This document shows positions 31,100-40,690 of a stretch of DNA of 64,000 nucleotides, piece by piece. The translations under genes were made by a program, and so were the position numbers. Every line of letters begins with the position of its first letter. Positions within the stretch are counted from its first letter, which is position 1. The notes beneath the pieces are model-generated. The model had not been told where the DNA came from. It did not search any database and saw only the letters and a program-made list of their open reading frames with translations. Source of the stretch: Pseudogulbenkiania ferrooxidans 2002 (GTDB taxonomy: Bacteria; Pseudomonadota; Gammaproteobacteria; Burkholderiales; Chromobacteriaceae); the NCBI RefSeq assembly GCF_000174355.1, contig NZ_ACIS01000007.1:1-64000 (forward strand), given 5' to 3'.

Positions 31100-31130
31100 C
31101 CAGCCGCGTTCCTGCGGGACGCGGCTTTCC
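31100..31130 (+). terminator. Hairpin behind ggt, first of two
   Basis: AGCCGCGT (31102-31109) pairs with ACGCGGCT (31119-31126), then TTCC. Nearly the same hairpin recurs at 31230. Confidence 0.55.
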
Positions 31131-31229
31131 GGCGGCTGACAAGGTGCCCTGTTCCGACGCTGCCGGACCCGGCACAGCCGGGCCGCTCCGGGTCAGTGAC
31201 GGAATCCGCCGTCTTGCCGTTTGCACGCC

Positions 31230-31259
31230 AAGCCGCGCTCCCTCGGGACGCGGCTTTTT
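31230..31259 (+). terminator. Second, stronger hairpin terminator behind ggt
   Basis: AAGCCGCG (31230-31237) pairs with CGCGGCTT (31249-31256), followed by TTT. Its loop (CTCCCTCGGGA) resembles that of the first hairpin, suggesting a duplication. Confidence 0.7.
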
Positions 31260-31272
31260 GCATGCCCGCGCC

Positions 31273-31839
31273 TCAGCGCGCCAGCAGCACGTTCTTGGTG
31301 AAGCGCACCGGCACGGCGCCGGGGTTGAGGTAGGCGTAGCGCTCGTCGGAGGCGAAGACCAGCGAGTCGCCGGGGCCGAGGCGCTGGCGCGTGCCGGCGC
31401 GTTCCAGCTCCAGCTCGCCGGCGATGACGTACAGCATCTCGTGGCTGCCGGCGGGGTCGGCTTCGGCGTCGTAGCGTTCGCCGGCGGCGAGCTGCCAGAG
31501 CCATAGCTCGACGGTGCGGCCGGCACTGCCCAGGCTTTGCAGCAGGCTGGCATGGCTGTCGGGGTGCCGGCCCTGCCACACCGTCACCGGGGCCGCCGGC
31601 TGGCGCGGGTTGGCCGCAGGCGGGCGCACCAGTTCGGCGAACGACAGGCCGAGCGCGGCGGCGAGGCGGTCGAGCGTGGCCAGGCTGACGTTGCTGTCGC
31701 CGGCCTCGATGTTGACCAGCATGCGGCGGCTGACGCCGGCGGCGGTGGCCAGCTTGTCCTGGCTCCAGCCCAGCGCTTGGCGCGCCTGGCGCAGGTTGGC
31801 CGAAACATCGAGCAGCACTTGCGGGGGAGTGTCGGGCAT
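31273..31839 (-). CDS. XRE-family regulator with C-terminal cupin
   Basis: 188 aa from ATG 31839 (MPDTPP); a GTG at 31860 is in frame. Residues about 12-70 are an XRE helix-turn-helix (LRQARQALGWSQDKLATAAG, SRRMLVNIEAG, LDRLAAALGLSFAELV). About 105-185 is a cupin (GSHEMLYVIAGELELE, LGPGDSLVFASDERYAYLNPG) that probably binds a small ligand. Such regulators usually control a divergent transporter or catabolic gene; here that is an EamA exporter, with a long palindrome between them that also covers the regulator's own promoter region. Confidence 0.88.
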   Translation of the reverse strand: MPDTPPQVLLDVSANLRQARQALGWSQDKLATAAGVSRRMLVNIEAGDSNVSLATLDRLAAALGLSFAELVRPPAANPRQPAAPVTVWQGRHPDSHASLLQSLGSAGRTVELWLWQLAAGERYDAEADPAGSHEMLYVIAGELELERAGTRQRLGPGDSLVFASDERYAYLNPGAVPVRFTKNVLLAR

Positions 31840-31846
31840 GGTGTGA

Positions 31847-31886
31847 GCACTATATTGCACATTGAGTGATATGTGCAGTATAGTGC
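31847..31886. promoter_or_regulatory. Palindromic operator between XRE-cupin gene and EamA gene
   Basis: GCACTATATTGCACAT (31847-31862) and ATGTGCAGTATAGTGC (31871-31886) match at 15 of 16 positions as an inverted repeat, with an 8-bp spacer. Each arm itself contains GCAC..GTGC-like and TATA elements that could be -10 boxes. Binding by the adjacent XRE protein is inferred. Confidence 0.7.
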
Positions 31887-31940
31887 ACTGAGCCGTTTCG
31901 CCGCAATCGAACCTCGCTTTCCTTCCCGTGGAGTTCCGTC

Positions 31941-32837
31941 ATGACCTCATCCAGCGCCACCTTGCCCTTGCCTTCCGGGGCGCGTCCCTCGCGCCTGCCG
32001 GACCTGGTCTTGCTGCTGATCACGGTGGTCTGGGGCGGCACCTTCCTCGCGGTGCAGACCGCGCTGCAATGGGCCGGGCCGTTCGGCTTCGTCGCGCTGC
32101 GCTTCGGCGTGGCCGGGGCGCTGGCCTTGCTGCTGTCGTGGCGCCAGCTACGCGGCCTGACCCGTGCCGAACTGCGCGCCGGGGTGCTGATGGGGGCGGT
32201 GCTGTGCGGCAGTTACGGTTTGCAGACCATGGGGCTCGGCCTGATCGCCAGCAGCAAGTCGGCCTTCCTCACCGCGCTCTACGTGCCGCTGGTGCCGCTG
32301 ATCATGCTGCTGCTGTTCCGCCGTCCGCCGCCGCTGGCGGCCTGGCTCGGCATCGCCGTGGCGTTCGGCGGGCTGGTGCTGCTGTCCGACCCGCGCGGCC
32401 TGGAGTGGTCGTTCGGCCTCGGCGAGGCGCTGACCCTGGCCGGGGCGGCGATGATCGCGCTGGAAATCTGCCTGCTCGGCCGCTACGCCGGAGGCTGCGA
32501 GCCGCGCCGCATGGCCGTGGTGCAACTGCTGACGGTGGCGCTGCTGGCGACGCTGTTGATGCTGGCGACCGGCGAGGCCGCGCCGCAGCCGACGCCGGGG
32601 CTGATCGGCTGCGTGCTCGGGCTGGGGCTGGCCACCACGCTGATCCAGGTGGCGATGAACTGGGCGCAGCAGACGGTGCCGGCCACGCGCGCCACGCTGA
32701 TCTACGCCATGGAACCGGTGTGGGGCGGGCTGGTGGGCTGGCTCGCCGGCGAGCCGCTCACCGTGCCGGCGCTGTGCGGCGCGGCGCTGATCGTGGCCAG
32801 CGTGCTGGTGGCCGAGCTGGGCAAGCGGCGGGCTTAA
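31941..32837 (+). CDS. EamA/DMT-family transporter
   Basis: 298-aa inner-membrane protein with about 10 helices in two EamA repeats. First repeat: LVLLLITVVWGGTFLAVQTA, FGFVALRFGVAGALALLL, ASSKSAFLTALYVPLVPLI. Second repeat: LTLAGAAMIALEICLLGRYA, ending with TVPATRATLIYAMEPVWGGL, the family's conserved last-domain motif. Members export amino acids or other metabolites. The divergent XRE-cupin regulator and shared operator suggest ligand-induced export. Confidence 0.87.
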   Translation: MTSSSATLPLPSGARPSRLPDLVLLLITVVWGGTFLAVQTALQWAGPFGFVALRFGVAGALALLLSWRQLRGLTRAELRAGVLMGAVLCGSYGLQTMGLGLIASSKSAFLTALYVPLVPLIMLLLFRRPPPLAAWLGIAVAFGGLVLLSDPRGLEWSFGLGEALTLAGAAMIALEICLLGRYAGGCEPRRMAVVQLLTVALLATLLMLATGEAAPQPTPGLIGCVLGLGLATTLIQVAMNWAQQTVPATRATLIYAMEPVWGGLVGWLAGEPLTVPALCGAALIVASVLVAELGKRRA

Positions 32838-32938
32838 CATCCGTTAACAACTATTTACAAGGCATACATATCGCCTCCTTATACTGGCCGTCACCGCCGC
32901 CTCTGAAGGCGGATTGCCGACTCTGGAGAATCCCGATA

Positions 32939-33475
32939 ATGAAAAGAATGCTGATCGCCACGCTGCTCGTCGCCGCCGGCAGCGCCCAAGCGATGACCTT
33001 TACCGACTACGCCACGGTGCTGAAGAGCGAGCCGCGTTACCAGACCGTCAAGGACGATAACTGCGAGCAGGTCAACGAACCGGTCGCGGCGCCGGCCCCG
33101 AGCGGCGGCCTGGAGGGCATGGTGACGGCGGAGAACGGCGGGGCGCTCTTGGGCGGCCTGGTCGGCGGGGTGCTGGGCCACCAGGTCGGCGGCGGCAAGG
33201 GCAAGACCGCGGCCACCATCGTCGGCGCCATCGGCGGCGCCATGGCCGGGCAGCAGATCGCGCGCAACACTCAGGGCGCGCGTCCGACCACGGCGTCGCG
33301 CACCGTGTGCCACCCGTCGCAGCGCGAGGAACTGACCGGTTACGAGGTGACCTACGAATACCACGGCCAGCGCAACACCGTGACGCTGCCCAGCGATCCG
33401 GGCCGGCGCCTGAAGATGACGGTCAACGCCCAGCCGGCGGCCAGTGCGCCGGCGGCGAACACCACCAACTACTGA
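32939..33475 (+). CDS. Glycine-zipper 2TM protein (17 kDa antigen/SlyB-like)
   Basis: 178 aa; ATG at 32939 follows TGGAG. The signal peptide ends at AGSAQA with no lipobox Cys, so it is probably soluble or membrane-associated by its zipper rather than a lipoprotein. Residues about 58-110 carry the glycine zipper GGALLGGLVGGVLGHQVGGG and IVGAIGGAMAGQQIA. The C-terminal part (TVCHPSQREELTGYEVTYEY, YHGQRNTVTLPSDPG) is the usual extension of this family. Two cysteines (NCEQ, VCHP) may pair. Outer-membrane or envelope integrity role known for relatives. Confidence 0.83.
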   Translation: MKRMLIATLLVAAGSAQAMTFTDYATVLKSEPRYQTVKDDNCEQVNEPVAAPAPSGGLEGMVTAENGGALLGGLVGGVLGHQVGGGKGKTAATIVGAIGGAMAGQQIARNTQGARPTTASRTVCHPSQREELTGYEVTYEYHGQRNTVTLPSDPGRRLKMTVNAQPAASAPAANTTNY

Positions 33476-33481
33476 GTCGTC

Positions 33482-33564
33482 AGAACCTGTTCATGCGCTT
33501 AGGGCGGCAGCGGCCGAGTACGACCGGCCCCGTGCCGCTCGTCAAAGAATCGTGAGCCGGTTCT
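33482..33564. repeat. MITE-like element, short copy 4
   Basis: 83 bp. Left end AGAACCTGTTCATGCGCT (33482-33499); right end GAATCGTGAGCCGGTTCT (33547-33564), the reverse complement of a degenerate left end. The interior is shorter and different from the other copies. It starts 6 bp behind the glycine-zipper stop. Confidence 0.55.
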
Positions 33565-33570
33565 GACCAG

Positions 33571-33606
33571 GGTTGGCCGAAGGCCCGGGTCTTCGGCCAA
33601 CCTTTT
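33571..33606. terminator. Terminator built from an inverted pair of the 12-base repeat
   Basis: GGTTGGCCGAAG (33571-33582) and CTTCGGCCAACC (33591-33602), 8-base loop, followed by TTTT. It lies between the convergent glycine-zipper and YgjP-type genes. Confidence 0.8.
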
Positions 33607-33624
33607 CCCCGTCGCGCCGCGCGC

Positions 33625-34131
33625 TCAGCCGGGTTGCATCAGGTTCAGCTCGCGCGCGGTGAGCCACAGCCGCAGGTCGAATTCCAGCTGGTGGTAGTCC
33701 GGCTCCATATGGCAGCACAACTGGTAGAACGCCTTGTTGTGCTCCTTCTCCTTCAGGTGCGAAAGCTCGTGCACCGCGATCATCTTCAGGAACTGCGGCG
33801 GCGCCTCGCGGAACAGCGTGGCGATGCGGATCTCGTTCTTGCTCTTCAACTTGCCGCCCTGCACCCGCGCCACGAAGGTATTGGTGCCGAGGGTGCCGTG
33901 CACCGGGTGCTGGCGGTTGTCGTACAGCACCTTGGCCAGCGGCGTGGCGTTCTTCAGGTAGCGCTGGCGCAGCTCGGCCAGGTACTGGTACAGCGCGCGG
34001 TCGGTCTGCACCGCGTGGCGCTCCGGGTAGCGCTCGGCCAGCCAGGTGCCCAGGCGCCGGTCGGCGACCAGCGCACGCACGCGCTCGAGCAGCGCCGGCG
34101 GGTAGCCGGCGAGGTAGGGGAAATCGGACAT
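33625..34131 (-). CDS. YgjP-family zinc metallopeptidase
   Basis: 168 aa, cytosolic. The metal site HELSHLKEKEHN gives ligands His121, His125 and probably His131 with catalytic Glu122, the pattern of the YgjP/WLM (DUF45, M48-like) family. Also typical: NTFVARVQGGKLKSKNEIR upstream and a C-terminal FDLRLWLTARE. Substrate unknown. It is convergent with the glycine-zipper gene and divergent from the sigma-54 activator. Confidence 0.82.
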   Translation of the reverse strand: MSDFPYLAGYPPALLERVRALVADRRLGTWLAERYPERHAVQTDRALYQYLAELRQRYLKNATPLAKVLYDNRQHPVHGTLGTNTFVARVQGGKLKSKNEIRIATLFREAPPQFLKMIAVHELSHLKEKEHNKAFYQLCCHMEPDYHQLEFDLRLWLTARELNLMQPG

Positions 34132-34264
34132 GCGTCATTGTAGCGCGGCGCCGCCCATACCCGACCAAAGATGAATGGTGAGGCGGCGCGCTCCCTTGTA
34201 CAAAGCAGGAGAGACCGGGCGTCTTTCGCGGAAGACGGCGAGCCCGGCGACAGGGAGAGACTGC

Positions 34265-35314
<1,050 letters not shown>

Positions 35315-35340
35315 CGGCGCGCTTCGCCCCCCCAACACGG

Positions 35341-35380
35341 CACAAGCCCGACGCTCCGGAGAGGAACGTCGGGCTTGCGG
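35341..35380. terminator. Hairpin between convergent genes
   Basis: CAAGCCCGACG (35343-35353) pairs with CGTCGGGCTTG (35367-35377). The T-tract is weak on both sides. Confidence 0.6.
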
Positions 35381-35422
35381 CGTTGGCGCCCCGCCCGCCG
35401 CGCGGCGGGCGGGTCATCCGCC

Positions 35423-36553
35423 TCAGAAGAACAGGATGGCGCCGAGCGACACGCTGTCGGTGTCGATGTCGGTGACCTTGTTGCGGCGGCGGTTCAGCTC
35501 GCCCACCAGGGTCAGGTTCGGCGTCAGGCTGTAGTAGGCGCCGAGCGTGGTGCCGGCGACGCGGTTGATGTAGCCGCTGCCTTCTTCGCTGGTGGCCTTG
35601 GTGCGGCTCTCGCCGTAGCTCACGCCCAGCTTCAGGTCGTCGATCTTGTAGGTGGCCTGCGCCAGGTAGCCGTTGGAGCGGCGGTTGTTGCCGTCGGCGT
35701 CGGTGCCGCCGGAGAACAGGATGGTGTCGCCGATGCCCTTGCCGCTGAAGCCCTGCGCCATCAGCCCGACGTTGCCGATGTCGGCCTTGGCGCCCAGTTC
35801 GAAGCCGGTGGCGTTGTTGTCGCGGATGCGGGTGAACTGCTGGTTGACGAAGCCGAGCCAGGCCTTGCCCGAGGCCGCGTTGCTCTTGAAGCCGTACTCG
35901 GCCAGCCCCTGGTAGCCGGGATGGCTGCCGGTGGTGCCGGTGCTGTCCACGTCCTTGTTGTCGAACACGCCGAGGCTGGCGTGGAAGCCGTTGTAGTCCG
36001 GCGTGGTGTAGGTGATCTGCGGCTGGAACTCGGCGTAGATGTAGCCGGCGCCGATGCCGCCCAGCGTGGTGTTGATGTTGCGTGCCGTGCCGGCGCCGCC
36101 GCCGACGCCGATCAGCGTCATGTCGTTGAGGATGGCATTGGACTGGAACAGGCCGATGTCGCGGCCGAACTTGAAGGTACCGATCTTGTCGTTGCCGAAG
36201 CTCAGATAGTTGGTACGCGCGTCCGCGGTGGACTTGCCGACGCCGGCGGTGGCGGATTGCAGGGCCGGCGAGTCGGAGTCGAGGCCCGGCCACATGCCGA
36301 TCACGCCCTTGATGTCGAGGCCCTTCTGCTTGGTGGCGGCGGTGATGTTGAAGTAACCCGGCAACAGGCCGTTCTCGATCTGGCTGCTGCGTTCGGCGTT
36401 GTCGGTCTTGCTGGTGGTGTAGAAGGCGTTGACCGAGCCGCTGATGTCGAGCGTCCAGCCCTTGTCGTTGTAGACCTCCAGGGCCATGGCCTGGCCGGCG
36501 AACAGGGCGGCGACGAGGCTGGCGAGCAGGGTGGTTTGAGTTCTGGTTTTCAT
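35423..36553 (-). CDS. Outer-membrane porin, Gram-negative type
   Basis: 376 aa; ATG at 36553 follows ATGGAG. The signal peptide ends at AMA before LEVYNDKGWTLDISGSVNAF. The alternating beta-barrel pattern includes NYLSFGNDKIGTFKFGRDIG (the strand and turn leading into the constriction loop), GYIYAEFQPQITYTTPDYNG and GAYYSLTPNLTLVGELNRRR, ending with terminal Phe (ILFF), the outer-membrane assembly signal. It resembles the general diffusion porins of betaproteobacteria. Specificity is not readable. Confidence 0.88.
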   Translation of the reverse strand: MKTRTQTTLLASLVAALFAGQAMALEVYNDKGWTLDISGSVNAFYTTSKTDNAERSSQIENGLLPGYFNITAATKQKGLDIKGVIGMWPGLDSDSPALQSATAGVGKSTADARTNYLSFGNDKIGTFKFGRDIGLFQSNAILNDMTLIGVGGGAGTARNINTTLGGIGAGYIYAEFQPQITYTTPDYNGFHASLGVFDNKDVDSTGTTGSHPGYQGLAEYGFKSNAASGKAWLGFVNQQFTRIRDNNATGFELGAKADIGNVGLMAQGFSGKGIGDTILFSGGTDADGNNRRSNGYLAQATYKIDDLKLGVSYGESRTKATSEEGSGYINRVAGTTLGAYYSLTPNLTLVGELNRRRNKVTDIDTDSVSLGAILFF

Positions 36554-36889
36554 GGTTTCTCCATTCCGGTGGCAAACGAGGCGACTGCCGGGCGCCAGGT
36601 GCAAGCGCCATTCCCACGCCGGGAAAAACCGTCTACGACTTTGGTATGTGATGCGCTATCTCGTTGAAACCAATGGGGTTTGTGGCGCTCCGACGGCGCC
36701 GGGGGCGTTCCTGGCCCGGCCGCGCCGGGCCAGGCGGGGCGCGGCCGCTGTGGCGAAGTGCAACACTGTGTCAGCCTGGTACAGTGCTTTGCGCCGGCCG
36801 TTGCGCCAGTCTGCAACGCCGTCCCGGGCTGGCGCTCGGGGCGGGGCAAGGGTACGCTGTGGCCTCCCCCGTCATTTCCTTGCCCACCC
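36554..36889. other. Divergent intergenic region porin / MFS
   Basis: 336 bp holding the promoters of the porin and the MFS gene. There is a GC-rich hairpin GCCCGGCCGCG/CGGGCC near 36714-36735. A segment TGGTACAGTGCTTTGC (36778-36793) resembles a sigma-54 promoter but the spacing is one base off. No gene recognised. Confidence 0.5.
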
Positions 36890-38146
36890 ATGAACCCTGC
36901 CTCGCCGGCCGTGCCGGTTTCGTTGCGTCGTTTCCGTCCGTTCTGGCTGTACTGGCTGACCCGCGTCTGCCTCACCAGCGGTTTCCAGATCCTCACCGTG
37001 GCCATCGGCTGGCAGGTGTACTCGCTCACCGGCAGCGCGCTCGACCTCGGCCTGGTGGGCTTGCTGCAGTTCCTGCCGCGGGTGCTGTTGGTGCTGGTGG
37101 TGGGCTCGGTGGTGGACCGCTTCGACCGCCAGCGCATCGTCACGGTGAGCCTGCTGGTGCAGGCCGCGGTGGCGGCGCTGCTGGGCCTGGGCAGCGCGCA
37201 CGCCGGTTTTGCGGTGAGCCGCGAGCTGATCTTCGCGCTGTCGGTGCTGATCGGCACCTGCCGCTCCTTCGACATGCCGGCGATGCAGGCGCTGCTGCCC
37301 AACGTGGTGCCGCCCGCGCTGCTGCCGCCGGCGGTGGCGGCGGCCGCTTCGGCCAACGAGGCGGCCACCATTCTGGCGCCGGCGCTGGGCGGCTTCCTCT
37401 ACGCGCTGGGCGCCGAGTTCACCTACGGCCTCGACCTGACGCTCTACCTCGGCGGCGCGCTGCTGCTGTCGCGGCTGGCGGTGCGTCCGTCGGAGCCCTC
37501 GCAGCAGCGCATGACGCTCGATTCGCTGCTGGTGGGGGTGCGCTTCATCAAGAGCCGGCCCGACATCCTCGGCGCCATCTCGCTCGACCTGTTCGCGGTG
37601 CTGCTGGGCGGGGCCACCGCGCTGCTGCCGATCTACGCGCGCGACATCCTGCACACCGGGCCGTGGGGGCTGGGGCTGCTGCGCTCGGCGCCAGCGGTGG
37701 GCGCGCTGCTGATGTCGGCCTACCTGATGCGCTTCCCGATCGCACAGCGGGTGGGGCGGGTGATGTTCGCGGCGGTGGCGGTGTTCGGGCTCGCCACCAT
37801 CGCCTTCGGCCTGTCGACCTCGTTCGGGCTGTCGCTGGCGGCGCTGGCGGTATTGGGGGCGTCGGACATGATCAGCGTGGTGATCCGCACCACCTTCGTG
37901 CAGCTGGAGACCCCGGACGAGATGCGCGGCCGGGTCAGCGCGGTCAATTCGCTGTTCATCGGCGCCTCCAACCAGCTGGGCGAGTTCGAGTCCGGCGCCA
38001 CCGCGGCGCTGTTGGGCACGGTGCCGGCGGTGGTGGCGGGCGGGGTGGGGACGCTGTTGGTGGCGGCGCTGTGGATGCGGCTGTTTCCGACGCTGGCGCA
38101 GCGTCACCGCCTGGTGCAGGGGCCCGCCGCCGACACCGCCGGCTGA
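36890..38146 (+). CDS. MFS exporter, EntS-like
   Basis: 418-aa transporter with about 12 helices. It starts MNPASPAVPVSLRRFRPFW. Motifs: FQILTVAIGWQVYSLTGSAL, GLVGLLQFLPRVLL, GSVVDRFDRQRIV, SVLIGTCRSFDMPAMQALLP and ETPDEMRGRVSAVNSLFIGA, the signature of the EntS/DHA3 branch that exports siderophores or drugs. No siderophore biosynthesis genes are close, so the substrate is unknown. The ribosome site is poor. Confidence 0.8.
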   Translation: MNPASPAVPVSLRRFRPFWLYWLTRVCLTSGFQILTVAIGWQVYSLTGSALDLGLVGLLQFLPRVLLVLVVGSVVDRFDRQRIVTVSLLVQAAVAALLGLGSAHAGFAVSRELIFALSVLIGTCRSFDMPAMQALLPNVVPPALLPPAVAAAASANEAATILAPALGGFLYALGAEFTYGLDLTLYLGGALLLSRLAVRPSEPSQQRMTLDSLLVGVRFIKSRPDILGAISLDLFAVLLGGATALLPIYARDILHTGPWGLGLLRSAPAVGALLMSAYLMRFPIAQRVGRVMFAAVAVFGLATIAFGLSTSFGLSLAALAVLGASDMISVVIRTTFVQLETPDEMRGRVSAVNSLFIGASNQLGEFESGATAALLGTVPAVVAGGVGTLLVAALWMRLFPTLAQRHRLVQGPAADTAG

Positions 38147-38226
38147 GGCCCCGTCTTGCTTCGCGCCGCGTGGCGGGCGTGACAGGGGAAAGGCGGGCCG
38201 CGCCGCGGCGGCTCAGTGTGGTGCGC

Positions 38227-39210
38227 TCACACCGGCCACAGCGGCGCTTCGTCCATCAGCGCGATCTGCTCGCGCAGCGCCAGGATCTGGTCCTGCCAGT
38301 AGCGCGGGTTGTCGAACCAGGGGAAAGCCGCCGGAAACGCCGGGTCGTGCCAGCGTCGCGCCAGCCAGGCGCTGTAGTGGATCAGCCGCAGCGTGCGCAG
38401 CGCCTCGACCAGGTACAGCTCGCGCGTGTCGAACTCGCAAAAATCCTCGTACCCCGCCAGCAGGTCGGCCAGCTGGGCGCTCTGCTCGCTGCGCTCCCCC
38501 GACAGCAGCATCCACAGATCCTGCACCGCCGGCCCCATGCGGCAGTCGTCGAAATCGACGAAGTGCGGCCCGGCCTCGGTCCACAGCACGTTGCCGGCGT
38601 GGCAATCGCCATGCAGGCGGCGCAGCGTGATGGCGCCGGCGCGGTCGTAGCCGCGCGCCACGCCGTCCAGCGCCTGGCGCGCCACACCCAGGTACACCGC
38701 GCGCAACTCGTCCGGGATGAACGGGCAGTCGGCCAGGAAGGCCAGCGGCTCTTCGCCGAAGCTCGCCGCGTCCAGCGTCGGCCGCAGCGCGAACGGCGTC
38801 ACCGCGCCGACGGCGTGGATGCGGCCGAGAAAGCGCCCCAGCCATTGCAGCGTGTCCGGGCGGTCGAGCTCCGGGGCGCGTCCGCCGCGGCGCGGGAACA
38901 GCGCGAAGCGGAAGCCGGCGTGCTGATGCAGTGTGCGGCCGGCGATGCCGAGCGCGCCGACCACCGGAATCTCGTGGCCGGCCAGTTCCGCCACGAAGGC
39001 GTGCTCTTCCAGGATCTGCGCATCGCTCCAGCGCTCGGGGCGGTAGAACTTGGCCACCAGCGGCGGCGCGTCGTCCAGGCCGACCTGGTAGACGCGGTTT
39101 TCGTAGCTGTTGAGCGCCAGGAGCTGGCCGTTCACCGGCAGGCCGAGGCCTTCCAGCGCGTTCAGCAGGCAGTCCGGGGTGAGCCCGGCAAAGGGAGGTG
39201 ATGTGGTCAT
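38227..39210 (-). CDS. srkA: Stress response kinase A (YihE/RdoA family)
   Basis: 327-aa cytosolic Ser/Thr protein kinase with choline-kinase-like fold. ATG at 39210 (MTTSPPFAGLTPDCLL). Motifs: LNSYENRVYQVGL, FYRPERWSDAQILEEH, catalytic loop LHGDCHAGNVLW and metal-binding FVDFDDCRMGPAVQDLWMLL. In E. coli SrkA counters stress-induced death and is co-transcribed with dsbA; dsbA is not adjacent here. Length matches (328 aa in E. coli). Confidence 0.9.
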   Translation of the reverse strand: MTTSPPFAGLTPDCLLNALEGLGLPVNGQLLALNSYENRVYQVGLDDAPPLVAKFYRPERWSDAQILEEHAFVAELAGHEIPVVGALGIAGRTLHQHAGFRFALFPRRGGRAPELDRPDTLQWLGRFLGRIHAVGAVTPFALRPTLDAASFGEEPLAFLADCPFIPDELRAVYLGVARQALDGVARGYDRAGAITLRRLHGDCHAGNVLWTEAGPHFVDFDDCRMGPAVQDLWMLLSGERSEQSAQLADLLAGYEDFCEFDTRELYLVEALRTLRLIHYSAWLARRWHDPAFPAAFPWFDNPRYWQDQILALREQIALMDEAPLWPV

Positions 39211-39355
39211 GGCTGCATTATACGACCTCCGCCACACCGAGCGCGGACGCGTCGCGTGGTGGCCGGGCGGGCCTGGCTGGGGCACGCCCCTTCCGGCCGG
39301 GACGGGGGATTCTCCGCTACACTGCGGGTCTTTCCCGTTGTCTTGAAGTGGGCCG

Positions 39356-40690
39356 ATGTCCAAGTACGCCACGCTGGTCGATTTTTTCGTTGCCGCCATC
39401 GAGCACGGCAGCTACCGCGCCGGCGACGCGCTGCCGTCGCTGCGCCGCCTGTGCGAGACCCACGGCGTCGGCATGAACACCGCCAAGCGCGCCTACTACG
39501 AGCTGGAGCGGCAGGGCTACGTCGAGGCGCTGCCGCGTGCCGGGTTCCGCGTGGCGCCGGGCGGCGCGGCACCGGCTTCGGCCAACCTGGCCGCGCTGTT
39601 GCCGTGGGGGTCGCCGTTCATCAATCCGGCCTTGTTTGACGGCCGTGCGCTGGCGCAGGCCTTCGTGCGCGTGCAGCGGCGCTACCCCGAACTGCTGGCG
39701 CGGCACGAACTGCTCGGGCTGGACGCGCTGCGGCGCCAACTGGCGCGCCGCTGCCACGCCGAGGGCATGGCGCTCGACTGGGACCAGCTCGTGATCACCT
39801 GCGGCGGCATGGAAGCGCTGGCGCTGGCGGTGCAGGTGGTGACGCACGCGCTGGCGGCGCCGTGCCTGGCGGTGACCACGCCGGCCTTCCCCGGTCTGTT
39901 GGGGGTGCTGGCGCAGCACGGCATCGCCACCCTGGCGCTGCCGGTCGGGCTCGACGGCGCGCTCGACCTGGCGCCCTTGGCGCAAGGGTTGGCCGAAGGC
40001 CGGGTGCACGGCATCGCGGTGATGGCCAACTTCCAGCATCCCACCGGGCATTGCCTGAGCGACGCCGCGCGCGATGCCTTGTGGCAGCTCGCCGAGCGCT
40101 ACGACGTGCCGCTCATCGAGGACGACGCCTATCGCCAGCTGGCGTTCACGGCACCGGCCCCGGCGCCGTTCAAGGCGCGCGACACCGCCGGGCGGGTGCT
40201 GTACTGCGCCACCTTCTCCAAGTCGTTGGCACCCGGCTACCGTGTCGGCTGGATCGCGCCGGGGCGCTACCTCGACGCGGTGTGCCGGCTCAAGGTCAGC
40301 ACCACGCTGGCCTCGCCGCTGCCCAACCAGATGGCGATCGCCGAACTGCTGGCCGACGGTGGCGACCCGCCCGGCCTGCGCCGGCTGTGCCAGCAGCTGG
40401 CCGACCGCGCCGCCGCGCTGCGCCAGGCGCTGGCGGATCGGCTGCCGCCGACGGTACGGCTGTCGCGCCCGCAAGGCGGCTACTTCCTGTGGCTGGAGCA
40501 GGACGAGGGGCCGGACAGCCAGACGCTGCTGGCCGAGGCGCAGGGGCACGGCCTGCACTTCGCGCCCGGCGCGCTGTTCCACCCCGACGGCGCCGGTCGC
40601 CGCGCCCTGCGCCTCAACCTGAGCTACGTCGAGCCCGGCCGGCAGCTCGCCGCACTGGACTGGCTGGCAGCGGCGCTCACTCGCCGATGA
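39356..40690 (+). CDS. GntR/aminotransferase fusion regulator (MocR type)
   Basis: 444 aa with a GntR winged helix at the N-terminus (HGSYRAGDALPSLRRLCETH, MNTAKRAYYELERQGYVEAL) and a fold-type I aminotransferase domain with NFQHPTGHCLSD, PLIEDDAYRQLAF and PLP lysine in CATFSKSLAPGYRVGW. Second MocR-type protein of the window. Its neighbours, srkA (divergent) and ccoG (convergent), do not point to a target. The 3' end overlaps ccoG by 14 bp. Two exact copies of the 10-base repeated word lie inside (39576, 39989). Confidence 0.86.
   Translation: MSKYATLVDFFVAAIEHGSYRAGDALPSLRRLCETHGVGMNTAKRAYYELERQGYVEALPRAGFRVAPGGAAPASANLAALLPWGSPFINPALFDGRALAQAFVRVQRRYPELLARHELLGLDALRRQLARRCHAEGMALDWDQLVITCGGMEALALAVQVVTHALAAPCLAVTTPAFPGLLGVLAQHGIATLALPVGLDGALDLAPLAQGLAEGRVHGIAVMANFQHPTGHCLSDAARDALWQLAERYDVPLIEDDAYRQLAFTAPAPAPFKARDTAGRVLYCATFSKSLAPGYRVGWIAPGRYLDAVCRLKVSTTLASPLPNQMAIAELLADGGDPPGLRRLCQQLADRAAALRQALADRLPPTVRLSRPQGGYFLWLEQDEGPDSQTLLAEAQGHGLHFAPGALFHPDGAGRRALRLNLSYVEPGRQLAALDWLAAALTRR

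Noticed and set aside
31093-31506. Open frame on the plus strand between ggt and the XRE gene
   Set aside because: It runs antisense through the cupin domain and lacks a ribosome site and domain pattern.
36778-36793. Sigma-54 promoter ahead of the MFS gene
   Set aside because: TGGTAC...TTTGC has one base too many between the GG and GC elements and a mismatch in the -24 part.
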